From Clarkia xantiana subsp. parviflora (Eukaryota > Streptophyta > Magnoliopsida > Myrtales > Onagraceae): 64,000 nucleotides of DNA. Below are positions 21,924 to 32,588 of this stretch, piece by piece; the first letter of the stretch is position 1, and every line of letters begins with the position of its first letter. The notes under the pieces are model-generated. The model saw only the letters and a list, made by a program, of their open reading frames with translations, ran no database searches and was not told the DNA's origin. The DNA is taken from assembly GCA_036873135.1 (NCBI GenBank), contig JAPTYO010000011.1:4634298-4698297 (forward strand), given 5' to 3'. Made by a program: the position numbers and the translations under genes.

Positions 21924-23662
21924 CTGCTTAAGAGCACTTATAATGGTGAGTTACTAGTTATTCCAAGTCATCCACCCACATAATTTCATATCAACAATCT
22001 AATTGATTTTTTCAATTAATTTTTACATATTTTTTTTTTCCGAATTCGTCAAAATTTGTCAATTTTATGTCAAATATTCGGATTCCGACGTGTGTGTTCA
22101 TCCTAAAAGTCGACGTTGTTAGTGTAATAATTCAATCATTTACCTAACATATTTACATATTGTTAGATATGTTCGGCTGAATTCATTTTATCGTATAATT
22201 TGATATTATTATAAAAGATAATAATGGTATTACTGTTACTAGCTAGGAGCAATACGCACGTGGCGCACAAGATAGTTGACATGTATAATTATTGATATAA
22301 TAACAATGATTATTCAAATTCATTGAATCAGTCGTATTTCATCATAATCGACGTATAATTGTTCTTTGTCGATTCATATATCTTGATTCATCATCGTCAT
22401 CATATTCATGCTTATGCACATTAATCAAATGCATACTAGTACTAAATTGTTTATATGGATTAATCCGTTTTTTCACTAATGATTTCTTATATACGGTATT
22501 ATAAAAACACTTGCCACTAACTCCGCGCACCGCGCGGGAGAAAAAATCCAAATTAAAACAAATATATACATATATCTTAATTTGTTGAATATGTAACTAT
22601 GTATCAACAATTACTTGAAAATTTTAATCAATTTTTTTATAGAAAATTAATAATAATGAATTAATTTAATTAAAGTATGTATTAATTTTTATTATTTAAA
22701 ATATTCAATAGTAGTGAAATAATAAATATTATAAATCATTTTTATTAGACGTATAACTGAAATAATATAAATTTTGCAATTTAACATTTACACATTTTTT
22801 TTATATTTGTTGAATAATTTTAAATTGTTCTTATTTAATTTATAGAATATACATATATTAATTATTTAAAATATTTTACATAAAAGAAAAACATATTTTA
22901 CATAATAACTTGATTATAAAATTCCACCTATCTTACTTTTATACACGTAGCTTTTTCTTGGTAAAAATATATACACCTCAAAGTTTTTATTATAATTTTT
23001 TTAGTCGATCTTATATATTATTATTATTAATATTATGTGGATATTTTATATATAATAAAATATTTGATATCTTAAAACATTCAATTTTAAATTAAAGACT
23101 GTTTTGGGAACCTTTTACTCATAATTATTATTTTTAAAATATAATTAAAAATTATCGATTCATTTATGTTTATTATTTTTTTTAAAAACGTGACTATCAC
23201 TATAGTTTTTTATATCTATAAAAACACCAAATAAAAAAATAAATATTAAATAAGTATGTATAATTTGGTAAAAAAAAAAAAAAAAGGTATGTATAATCCA
23301 TATGAAAACTTAAGTTAAGGTATGTATAATCCATATGGAAACTTATAAACAAAATAGTTAATTATAATGATAATCTATATGACGATATTAAATATGTCAA
23401 TAATATTTAAATTCTATATAATATATAAATATTGAAATATATTATTTTTAAAATAAGTAGAGAACATTTTATGATGCTATATAATATCTATACGGAAATA
23501 GCTTAAGTTTGTTTCCAAAGTTAGTTTTTTCACAACTTTATTTGTTTGGTAGAAAAAATTTATTTATTAAATTATCATTAAAAAATTATTTATTTATACA
23601 TTATGATTTATGAAGGATAATATGTATACAATAATACTTTACATCAGTTGAATTTATATACA
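21924..23662. other. AT-rich intergenic DNA
   Basis: No gene recognised. Mostly A+T with long homopolymer and TATA-like runs. The only structured feature is the GC hairpin at 22520-22537. Confidence 0.6.
22517..22537 (-). mobile_element. Degenerate Helitron 3' end
   Basis: The minus strand reads CCGCGCGGTGCGCGG followed by AGTTAG|T. It resembles the hairpin-plus-CTAG tails at 23663, 26052 and 41076, but the spacer is only two bases and the end is TTAG, so it may be eroded. The 5' end was not found. Confidence 0.35.
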
Positions 23663-24544
23663 CTAGGAGCTGTACCCGCGCCCTGCGCGGGCATTTTGCT
23701 ATATATTTATGTTGAATAATAATATATTATTTATAAAGTTAGAATACTTTATTGTTTATATATATGATGTTGACAATTATTTTAATCTATCCTACCAATA
23801 CAATAACATTGGAAAATTGCAGTTATAGATACTATTATGATACCAAAAAAATATAACAACTATAGTAATGATAAGTTGGTAAATAGTTATTGTATATATA
23901 TAACATACAAATTACCAACCTTTTTTTTGGGCAAAAAAAAATATCAACCTTAATTTTGTAAATTATATTTATAACTAACATTGATTGGATGAATAATGAA
24001 TTAATAAAATTTAATATGAGTTATAACAAAAGCTTATGAGTTTAAATTTTAGAGAGAACTTTAACTTAAACTTTTTCAACACATAAACTAAACAATTACT
24101 TTATGTTAGATTTTTTTGTCCTAAAGCATGTACTTATTATACTTTAAATAATTAAATTTATTTTATGATAAATTATTCATTTGTTGAATAAACATAGATG
24201 TGGACATATTTATTCATTAAAAAGTAAAATCTTCATTTGTAATCAAATTAGTTAAGTTTAGGGTATCGGAATTTAACTTTTTTCACAACAAACGTGTACC
24301 CAAAGCCAAATAAGATAATTCTTTTTTTATTTTTCTGGCCAACCCCCAAATAAGATAATTCACAACAAAATGAAATGGTTCGCAAAAAAAAAAAAAATGA
24401 ATGGTAATTAGTGGGCCGACCTTACAACATAAGCATATAGCCCAATTAGTCTAACAATAGCACAATTAATTTATTTTATTGAAAATAATAAACAATGAAA
24501 TGAAAATATATAGCAGAACATAATATCTGTGTAATACTAATTTA

Positions 24545-25200
24545 GAAGGATGAGCCGCAGAGTAGGAGCCTCATATTCTGAAGTCCACCTAGCCCTTTCC
24601 TCCGTCGCATTGCCATTTGCCACTGCGCTCTCCCACAATCCCCTCTCCAGTTATTTCCATCTATCGCAATGCTCCCGACCTTGACCTCCACGTGACCTCG
24701 TTGCAAACGCCTATACCGACTCAACCCATCGGCCGGTCGATCAACCCTAAACCCTAAGATCTGGCAGATCTGAGCATGGCGAGCTATATCAAAGGATAAG
24801 TCATCCTCTCGACGACGGATAGTGCATGGAGAGAAAGATCGATTGAGGTGGAGCAATAATCAAGGTCGGATGTGAACCATATCTGGTTGTGGTGAACCAG
24901 ATCTACCATCAGATCTGGGGATAAATCATCTTCTTGTCAACAGAAAGTGGATCGAGAGAGAGATTGCAGGAGGTAGAACAGGTCGTGGATGGAGAAGTTC
25001 AAGTAGATTCGAGATGTGAGATATCTTGGAGACAGTCCAGCCTCATGCGGTGGTATTTGGCCTCATGATTCAGGCAATTTCTTATTTACCCAGCCGCTTC
25101 TAAGTGCAGCAGCGATCAGAATTCACAAATCTCTGTCTTACCCCACGCAGAGAGGTAGTGTGACTGTGGATGGAGATAATATGCTACCGACGCTTAATTT
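24545..25200. other. GC-richer insert in Helitron A, possible captured gene fragment
   Basis: Sharp compositional island within AT-rich Helitron sequence, followed by the TA microsatellite. The plus strand (25016-25200) has an open stretch ending VTVDGDNMLPTLNF, which recalls the catalytic SMLPTLN box of inner-membrane peptidase-type signal peptidases, with Asn instead of the catalytic Ser. A 104-codon open frame lies on the minus strand (24856-24542). The resemblance is short and I do not claim function. Confidence 0.3.
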
Positions 25201-25209
25201 TTGCTACAC

Positions 25210-25212
<3 letters not shown>

Positions 25213-25270
<58 letters not shown>
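25213..25270. repeat. (TA)n microsatellite
   Basis: About 58 bp of uninterrupted TA. Slippage-prone, so its length in the assembly is uncertain. Similar TA runs lie at 42245-42269, 57572-57594 and 57642-57686. Confidence 0.95.
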
Positions 25271-25273
<3 letters not shown>

Positions 25274-26051
25274 TTCAAACTGAAAGATTATCTCTTGATG
25301 TAATTGGTTAATTAATTATGGGTAGACGAAGGGATGCATAAGTTCATTGATTTTGGTCCAATAATTGCTACCTTCATTGAATTCGGAACGTTACAGATTT
25401 TACATAATTAAGATTTTAAACGTTGAGGTTAGCCCTGGAGAAACCAGCGTCGTTTTACGTGTGATGACGTGTCAGCTCAGCATTGTTCTTCAATCACGCT
25501 TAGAAGGAGATTGCTTAACGATTGGAGGCGCAAAAGGAGTAGACAGCATGAACATAATGCTAATATGGGCCTGATGGGCAAATCATATGGGCCTCCAAAC
25601 ATTTGACTGAATTTTGGACAGATGTCACATCTAGAATTAGGATTTTAGACAGGTGGCAGGCAATTAAAGAGTTAACTGCAGGATTAGTATATTATTTAGA
25701 TTTAGATTAGATTAGTAAGGATAGAAGGAGAGCTTTATTTATTTATTTATTTTTGAAAGAAATTGTTAATGTGTTAGTATTTAGAGACGTGGCACTTTAT
25801 TATTGGTTTGCTATAATGACGTGTCAAACTCAGATTCATCCTTTTAACCAAACCATCCATATTAGTATAAAAACTTAGTTTTAAATATGTGAGAGGATAA
25901 AAATGTAGGTTTAATTATGTGAGAGAATCACAATAAAAAAAAAAAGAGAAAGATAGATTGCTTATTTGTCACATTCTTATTGGTAAGATAAGCTTATGTG
26001 TCAAGCTAAGAAGCTAAGATAATCAGAATTAGTATATTATTAAGATTAAGA

Positions 26052-26404
26052 CTAGATGCTTTCCCGCGCGTAGCGCGGGTGGGATGACTTTGTTGATATT
26101 TATATATATATATATAGAAAATAACATTTGATAAAATAATAGTGATCAATTTCAAATAAAGTTATCCCGAGTGAATTTAAAGTGACTTGATAGGTATTTA
26201 ACATCTTATTTTGTTATTAACGTACTTCATATTTGTCACATACAAAAACATTATAACTCTAACAAAATGTATTTGTCAGTTACATTGTTAATTTATGGGG
26301 ATTGCATGAATATAACTTATGTATTAAGATATCAGTAACAAATTACTAAATTGTGTTTGAGAGAGACAAAATAATTTATCAAAAATATATAAAAATTTAT
26401 TTTG
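26052..26404 (-). mobile_element. Helitron B 3' part, interrupted by the LTR retrotransposon
   Basis: The minus strand shows stem CCCGCGC/GCGCGGG, spacer AAAGCAT and CTAG at 26055-26052. The element extends to the right and the LTR retrotransposon sits at 26410. The 5' end is probably beyond 37430 in AT-rich DNA, but I could not fix it. Its CTAG end directly adjoins the 5' TC of Helitron A. Confidence 0.5.
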
Positions 26405-26409
26405 GGATA
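26405..26409. repeat. Left 5-bp target-site duplication of the LTR element
   Basis: GGATA, repeated at 37426-37430 immediately after the 3' LTR. The length is typical of Ty3/gypsy and copia integrases. Confidence 0.92.
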
Positions 26410-27166
26410 TGATGGATAAATGTCCAATTCGGGTTCGTATTTACATTTCGGGCCTCGTAAACACGTCAAAAATTACATCTCGGTTTAAAAACGTCTCCCA
26501 AGGAATCAAAACGGTCCGGAAACGCATTTACGCGCGTCCGGACCGGACCTCCGGGTTGCGCGGCAATCCGGACCTCGCCGAATTGCCCAAATTCGACGAG
26601 ATCCGGATTGCCTTACGGGTATCGCGCGACTACCGTATCCGCGATTACCGTTACGCGTAGAGAAGTCAAGTTCGCACATTACCAATATGGATGACGGTTA
26701 CCGCATGCTCTTGAACCGTCATCAAACCGCTTTAAAACCGGGTCCGGTCCCAAGAAAGCCTATAAATAGGAGGCCTTGGCCACCCATTTTCACACATCCT
26801 CTCATTTACCCAACTTTGGTATTTTGAGCTCTGACTTCTCTATAGAAATATTCTCTCTCTAGAAATTACCTTTTTGCCATTATAGTGACTTAAGCTTCGG
26901 AGAGGGCTCCGCTAGCACCACCCCCCCCCCCCTCTCCGTGCTAGCATTGGTCCTTCGTGCAGGAATCGTCGCCCAGACGCCCGCATTTGTGCAGAGACCA
27001 CCGCCTCCTGAGGCACAACCATACCGAGACACAGACCTTTACGGGAGCAAAACTGAACACTCGCCAGTGGCTCAACCTCTTCCCGACGAAGGGTTACAGC
27101 CCAAAAAGCCCGCACAACCACGCGAACAGACGCGTCCTCACGACCTTGTTCATTCCGGACGCAACA
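26410..27166 (+). repeat. 5' LTR
   Basis: TGATGG...CAACA, 757 bp. It matches the 3' LTR except for about ten substitutions, a shorter C run in the 3' copy and a 27-bp internal duplication found only in the 3' copy. A TATAAATAGG promoter box lies at 26761-26770 (37025-37034 in the other copy). Confidence 0.95.
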
Positions 27167-27167
27167 T

Positions 27168-27180
27168 TGGCGCCGTCTAC
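27168..27180 (+). promoter_or_regulatory. Primer-binding site
   Basis: TGGCGCCGTCTAC begins one base after the 5' LTR. TGGCGCCG is the start shared by many plant Ty3/gypsy primer sites of the Tat/Athila group; the matching tRNA is not certain from this alone. Confidence 0.7.
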
Positions 27181-27215
27181 GTGATTCGAACAAGAAGCCA
27201 CCATACCGCAAAATA

Positions 27216-30050
27216 ATGACGAGTGATCACAACCCTCCCGAAGAGGTGAAAAACCCAAGGAAAAGGCCTGGGCGTCCCAGGAAATCCCCGGCAAACAAAA
27301 GAACAGGAGGCCAAGCTCCAGCTGGGAGCCAGTCGGGACCCTCCCACATCCCAAGAGCTACTTCCGTAGCTTCATCCATACCGACTGACAATGCGCCCAA
27401 CGCACAGCACAGAGGGCCAAGGGACAAACATCACACACATCCACCTAGTTTCGAACCAGAAATGCACGAAGATGAATCCCAAGCAGAAATGCCGCAAGGC
27501 GAACAAAGAACGGGGGCAAACCCGATGCCCACCGTTACTCCAGCGATGATGGCTGCGCTGGAAGAGTTACTCGCATTCCGCGAGTCTCTAAAAAACCAAG
27601 GATATACGACTCAGCCACCTCCGTCCAACCAACAATATGCTGCGCCAACAAGAGAGATGTCGCAAGACACTATTCGCTACGGCAATCCTTTCCAGGGCAG
27701 GAACCAACACGCAAGATATGAACCTGCACGGTCATACACTCCTTTCCAAGGAGCCCATCAGTGGAGGAACGAAAGGCAGCCCCCATTCTACCACCCACAG
27801 CAGCCAACGAGGGATGATCCTTTTCAGGCCACAAGCAAGGATCAATCTGACATCTACCACAACAATGGTCGGCAAAATCCTTCAACAGGTTATGCTGAAC
27901 CGGTAAAAGGGTTTACCGCCGAGATGTTAGAAGAAATGGTGGAGAAGAAGATGAAGGAAGCAAAAATGAAGGGTATGCACGCTCTTGAAGAAAGGGCGTC
28001 ACATCCGTTCGCTGACCACTTGGTGAACAGTCGCGTCCCAGACGCACTGTATCGAATTGGAGGAGACCTCTACCGTGGAAAAGGAGATCCAGTTGAACAC
28101 GTGCAAAAGCACGTGGCCTCTCTGCTAGGCAGAACGAAGAACCCACACCATTTCGCAATGACGTTTTCACAAACTCTTACCGGGACTGCAGCACATTGGT
28201 TCTTCTCACTGCCATGCGGAAGCATCACTTCATGGGCGGACCTCAAGGCCAAATTCATTCAACGGTACATGGGCGAGCGCACATTGTTAAAAGGGGCAAA
28301 CGCTCTGGACGACGTCCAACAACAAAATGAAGAATCTCTTGCCGACTACTACGTCCGCTTCAATCAGAACATCTCTGACATTCAGGGGAACCTGACAGAA
28401 GGAGAGATTGTTCGAGCGTTCATTCGAAACCTCGGACGAAGAGGCAATGCCCTAGCTGAAAAAATGGCAAAGCGCCTAGCGGAATCCATGGAGGAGTTAG
28501 CCGCAAGAGTCAAAGAATACATAGACCTCGAAAGGTTCAGAAGCCAGAACAAGGCAAAAATCGTTGCAGCAAAGGCAAAAGATAATCCAAAGCAGAACCA
28601 ACCAAAACCACACTCAAGTGGTAAACAAGGAAGACATTGGCAACCTCAACCGAAAAGACCTTTTCAAGGAGATTTTCAGAAGCCAAAGGAAGTAAATCTT
28701 GCCGACTGCATTCCTTTGAATGCCCCGCTGTCTGTAATTTTGAGAGAAATGAAGGACGCGAATATGTGGAAGGAGCCAAACAACTTCAGGAAAGGCCCAC
28801 TGGGGAGAGACAAGGACAAGTGGTGTGAAAACCACGAGGTCTTCGGCCACGAAACCGATAGCTGTGTCAGTCTGCGCTTCCGAATTAACAACTTCGTCCT
28901 CAAAGGCGAATTGAAACAGTTTGTCGATCAAGGCAACAATCCCCCGAGAAAGGCTCAACCAGAGTCATCAAAAAGAGGAAACAAGGGAAAAGAGAAGGTC
29001 AATGACAACCCTCCGCCAGCTAAGCGAGGTGTAATCAACGTCATACACGGAGGGCCTGCCGCCGGAGGACAAGTATCTAATGCTCGGGACATTTATGCAT
29101 CCCAAGCAGCAACACTGCCGAAGTACGGAAAGCGCAAAGAACCTGAGCAAGAAGACACAGTCATCCAATTCTCCAGGGAAGACTTAAAGCATATCGTTTA
29201 CCCCCACGATGACGCTTTAGTCATAACCATGGACATTGACGGGTACGATGTGAAAAGAATTCTTGTCGATGGCGGAAGCTCCGCTGACATTCTACATGTC
29301 AAAGTCCTAGAGCAACTGGGAAGATCTGTCAGGGACTTGTCCCCAGGAACCTTCTCACTAGTCAGCTTCGCTGGAGCAGCTACACAACCCCTGGGTACAA
29401 TCACACTTCCTGTCATCCTTGGTCAGGGGTGGAGAGCATTACATATCAACGTCACTTTCGTAGTTGTAGAATCTCTCGGAGCCTACAACGGAATCTTGGG
29501 ACGAACAACGATCAATCCCTATGTGATCGTGCCCTCCACCGTCCACCAAAAGATGAAGTTCCCTACGGAACATGGGATTGGGGAAGTGCTAGGTGATCAG
29601 ATAACCGCAAGACGTTGTTACGTCAATGCCTTGAGAACAAAGCACCAATTCCATGTGGCCATGATAAATTCCTTCAAAAGGCAGAAAGTTGTTGATGAAA
29701 GAAAGAAGCAACTGGTGGAACAAGCTGTTACAGTTTGGAACCCACAAGAAAGCATCCAGTTCTCGCCATGGCACCAGATATGGCTCGTTAAGCAGGGAGA
29801 AGACGAGCCAATCATGGAATACTTCATCAGATTCGCCTCCAACGCCTCAACAGCGAAAGCAACAAGAGAAGAAGTGATAAGTGTGTTCTATGCAAACATG
29901 AACGCCAAATCTTTCCTTCTCTTTGGACGAACTCATGGATGGCAAACAACAAAAACCATGGCAGATCTAAAGGATAAGCTTGAGACAGCAATTTTATGCG
30001 AACAAGAACTGAGGTGGGGTACACCCCTCAGTTGGGACAAAGGAGTTTGA
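27216..30050 (+). CDS. Gag-protease polyprotein with an extra gag-like C-terminus
   Basis: 944 codons to a TGA at 30048-30050. Pro/Gln-rich N-terminus (1-210); retrotransposon gag domain about 270-450 ([34 protein letters not shown]); a Cys-His knuckle CX2HX4HX4C at about 538-551; retropepsin-like protease with [11 protein letters not shown] (D685) and [11 protein letters not shown] (about 758). After the protease, where reverse transcriptase should follow, there is a second gag-like stretch ([11 protein letters not shown]...[12 protein letters not shown]). The same frame stays open for 100 codons past the TGA to a TAA at 30351-30353, and this tail holds a second CX2HX4HX4C knuckle. The product would build a capsid and process it, but not copy RNA. 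Confidence 0.88.
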   Translation: MTSDHNPPEEVKNPRKRPGRPRKSPANKRTGGQAPAGSQSGPSHIPRATSVASSIPTDNAPNAQHRGPRDKHHTHPPSFEPEMHEDESQAEMPQGEQRTGANPMPTVTPAMMAALEELLAFRESLKNQGYTTQPPPSNQQYAAPTREMSQDTIRYGNPFQGRNQHARYEPARSYTPFQGAHQWRNERQPPFYHPQQPTRDDPFQATSKDQSDIYHNNGRQNPSTGYAEPVKGFTAEMLEEMVEKKMKEAKMKGMHALEERASHPFADHLVNSRVPDALYRIGGDLYRGKGDPVEHVQKHVASLLGRTKNPHHFAMTFSQTLTGTAAHWFFSLPCGSITSWADLKAKFIQRYMGERTLLKGANALDDVQQQNEESLADYYVRFNQNISDIQGNLTEGEIVRAFIRNLGRRGNALAEKMAKRLAESMEELAARVKEYIDLERFRSQNKAKIVAAKAKDNPKQNQPKPHSSGKQGRHWQPQPKRPFQGDFQKPKEVNLADCIPLNAPLSVILREMKDANMWKEPNNFRKGPLGRDKDKWCENHEVFGHETDSCVSLRFRINNFVLKGELKQFVDQGNNPPRKAQPESSKRGNKGKEKVNDNPPPAKRGVINVIHGGPAAGGQVSNARDIYASQAATLPKYGKRKEPEQEDTVIQFSREDLKHIVYPHDDALVITMDIDGYDVKRILVDGGSSADILHVKVLEQLGRSVRDLSPGTFSLVSFAGAATQPLGTITLPVILGQGWRALHINVTFVVVESLGAYNGILGRTTINPYVIVPSTVHQKMKFPTEHGIGEVLGDQITARRCYVNALRTKHQFHVAMINSFKRQKVVDERKKQLVEQAVTVWNPQESIQFSPWHQIWLVKQGEDEPIMEYFIRFASNASTAKATREEVISVFYANMNAKSFLLFGRTHGWQTTKTMADLKDKLETAILCEQELRWGTPLSWDKGV

Positions 30051-30353
30051 GCAAAAATAAACAAGCAGGAAGACGCAAGCATTGATACCGACAACATCTT
30101 CACACCGCTAAACACGGTTGCTGAAGACATTTACGTCAACCTACTGGAAAACAAGCTCCCAAGTCCACTTGTCCCGAAGACAGCTTTCTTGGGCAACAAC
30201 ATCAGAGAATGGTGCAAGTACCACAAAACTTGGGGGCACAACACAAACATGTGTCTACCATTAAGGTGGGAAATTGAAGAATGCATCACGCTAGGTGCAC
30301 TAAGGCGATTTGTTGCAACCGACTCCGCGACATCGTCATCAAACCAGCCATAA
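30051..30353 (+). pseudogene. In-frame tail after the gag TGA with second Cys-His knuckle
   Basis: 100 codons in the frame of the gag-protease ORF, separated from it only by one TGA. It contains WCKYHKTWGHNTNMC, with the same spacing as the first knuckle ([15 protein letters not shown]), followed by a similar LR...GALRRFV segment. Either a nonsense mutation or a readthrough stop separates it. Bases 30354-31100 beyond it show no coding signal. Confidence 0.7.
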
Positions 30354-31101
30354 TGAAACGGGAGAAACAACTATCTTTTAAATTACTTTGCGCATTCCTA
30401 GTATTTCTAGTATATCAATGTAAATACGCGCAAGTATCTAATAAAGTCAATCTACATTTGTAGGTACACAGCTATCTCTTGCAAGCTATTTTTTGGATTA
30501 GACGCGAAGCAACTAAACTACGCGCTTATTATCTACATCAATAATCCAAGAAATTATGACACGTGCAAGCAAAATTTATCATGCGTTATGACAACGTTTA
30601 TCATCAACAACAATTTACCCGTATGGATGACCACATAAAAAGGCATCATCATAGAATCAAACACTTGGAGTTAAGCCCAAGACACTTTCAAAAACAGCAT
30701 ATTGCAAATACACATAATGGATGATATTTTCATACTTACACCAACATGGAGTTTATTTCTCCATTCACAAATCGACATCTACATCAAGAAGGTGTCAGCA
30801 ACACAAAGCAATTGCGCTATGTTCACAACCAACTTATATGACGCAAGGACAACTTACGGATTATCTACAAAAAGGGAACTTATAGCAATTCTCTACTCAA
30901 AGGGACGACTATCCAAAGAGCCGTCACTTACAAGCAATATCTTGGATTAACACCAAGACCTGCTATCAAAGGGGGCATGTTTACTTCTAGAAAATGACAT
31001 GCTGAGACATCTCATATTAGAGGCAAATCCTCATGTTCATAGCCATTCCCTGGATCCAGAACAGGATGGGCAAATACAATAACGGGGCTGATCACCCCAT
31101 A

Positions 31102-31790
31102 AATTGCGAATGTCCTCTGTTTAGACGACAATCCCATATAACGAATTCCTGGTAAGGGTTCATTCTTCATAGCGGATGTCCTCTGTTTAGACGACAATCC
31201 CATATAACGAATTCCTTGTAAGGGTTCACTCTTCATAGCGGATGTCCTCTGTTTAGACGACAATCCCGTATAACGAATTCCTGGTAAGGGTTCATTCTTC
31301 ATGACGGATGTCCTCTGTTTAGACGACAATCCCGTATAACGAATTCCTGGTAAGGGTTCATTCTTCATGACGGATGTCCTCTGTTTAGACGACAATCCCA
31401 TATAACGAATTCCTGGTAAGGGTTCACTCTTCATGGCGGATGTCCTTTGTTTAGACGACAATCCCATATAACGAATTCCTGGTAAGGGTTCACTCTTCAT
31501 GGCGGATGTCCTCTGTTTAGACGACAATCCCATATAACGAATTCCTGGTAAGGGTTCACTCTTCATAGCGGATGTCCTCTGTTTAGACGACAATCCCATA
31601 TAACGAATTCCTTGTAAGGGTTCACTCTTCATAGCGGATGTCCTATGTTTAGACGAAAATCCCATATAACGAATTCCTGGTAAGGGTTCACTCTTCATGG
31701 CGGATGTCCTCTGTTTAGACGACAATCCCACATAACGAATTCCTGGTAAGGGTTCACTCTTCATTGCGGAAGTCCTCTTGCTAGATGACA
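31102..31790. repeat. 66-bp tandem repeat array, about 10.5 copies
   Basis: The anchor GGATGTCC recurs every 66 bases (31172, 31238, 31304 and so on). Because 66 is divisible by three, frames stay open: the minus strand reads a 280-codon frame (31854-31012) of 22-residue units SSKQRTSAMKSEPLPGIRYM. Units differ by few bases, mostly at ATAGCGG/ATGACGG/ATGGCGG and CTGG/CTTG. It lies in the non-gag part of the LTR element. Coding is not shown. Confidence 0.93.
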
Positions 31791-32588
31791 ATTCCGTACT
31801 ATAGATTTTCAAAATCGTGTTGCATGGTTCCTGGACGCAGAAAACATGCATCACAATTCATACTCTCAAAAGTGTTACATGGTCCCTGGACGCAGGAATC
31901 ATGTATCACAAATATTTTGCAAAATATTTTGTCAAGTATTTTATCAAATATTTTATGTATCAAACACCTTTCCAAACATTTTATCAAACAAGGATTTCAA
32001 GGTTCGCAAAACTCTCTTTCAAAACCCAAAAAGTTTTTATGTATGCTTCCCCAACGCGGGTTGATACACGCTGGCAGATGCGCACCCTGTTTAAAACTCA
32101 TAAAATTTACAAGTAGAGTCTTGTACAACGTCGCCTTAGAGTGGAACTAAGAGACGGTATAAACTAGTATCTTGCTCAAGCCAAGATAACACATTTCAGA
32201 CATACTACTTGTTAAGTCGCTATACACGAATCACTTAACAAGTTTCGACGGATATAGTGTCGAGCTATGCAGGAAGACGTACAACATGCATAACGCATCG
32301 TACAGACAATCTTGAATCAAAAGTGGCTATCGGTCACGATTGCGGGGACTACGTTTACACTACTAGTCATCCGGGTTCAGGAAACACAGTAAGCGATAAC
32401 GATATGAAATATTACTAACAAGTTATCATGCAAACTGCTGTGTATAAAACAGGTTCATACGACGTAGTTCAAAGCGAACAAGTCACAAGCAACAATCAAA
32501 CAACAACTCCAACAAGTTTCTAAACATAGAATCCGGGGGGCAAAACGGGCTCATAAACGAGTTCAACATATCGAAAAGATGACACAAA

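Larger units (their letters stand above)
23663..26051 (-). mobile_element. Helitron A (non-autonomous, minus orientation)
   Basis: The 3' terminus on the minus strand has the stem CCCGCGC/GCGCGGG, then TACAGCTC and CTAG (23666-23663) before a target T. The 5' terminus is taken as TCTTAATCTTAATAATATAC at 26051. A second sequence sharing AATAATATACTAAT lies near 25711-25690 and could be an internal or alternative 5' end. There is no Rep/helicase coding. The interior from 24545 to 25200 is much richer in G+C than the flanks and may be captured gene sequence. A TA microsatellite of about 58 bp lies at 25213-25270. Confidence 0.6.

Noticed and set aside
22910..23095. Short AT-rich open frame as a membrane peptide
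   Set aside because: Hydrophobic and aromatic content follows from extreme A+T composition. No promoter, conservation or context supports it.
31102..31790. Regular 66-bp repeats considered as a CRISPR-like array
   Set aside because: Units are contiguous with no unique spacers, inside an LTR retrotransposon of a plant nuclear genome. A minisatellite explains them.
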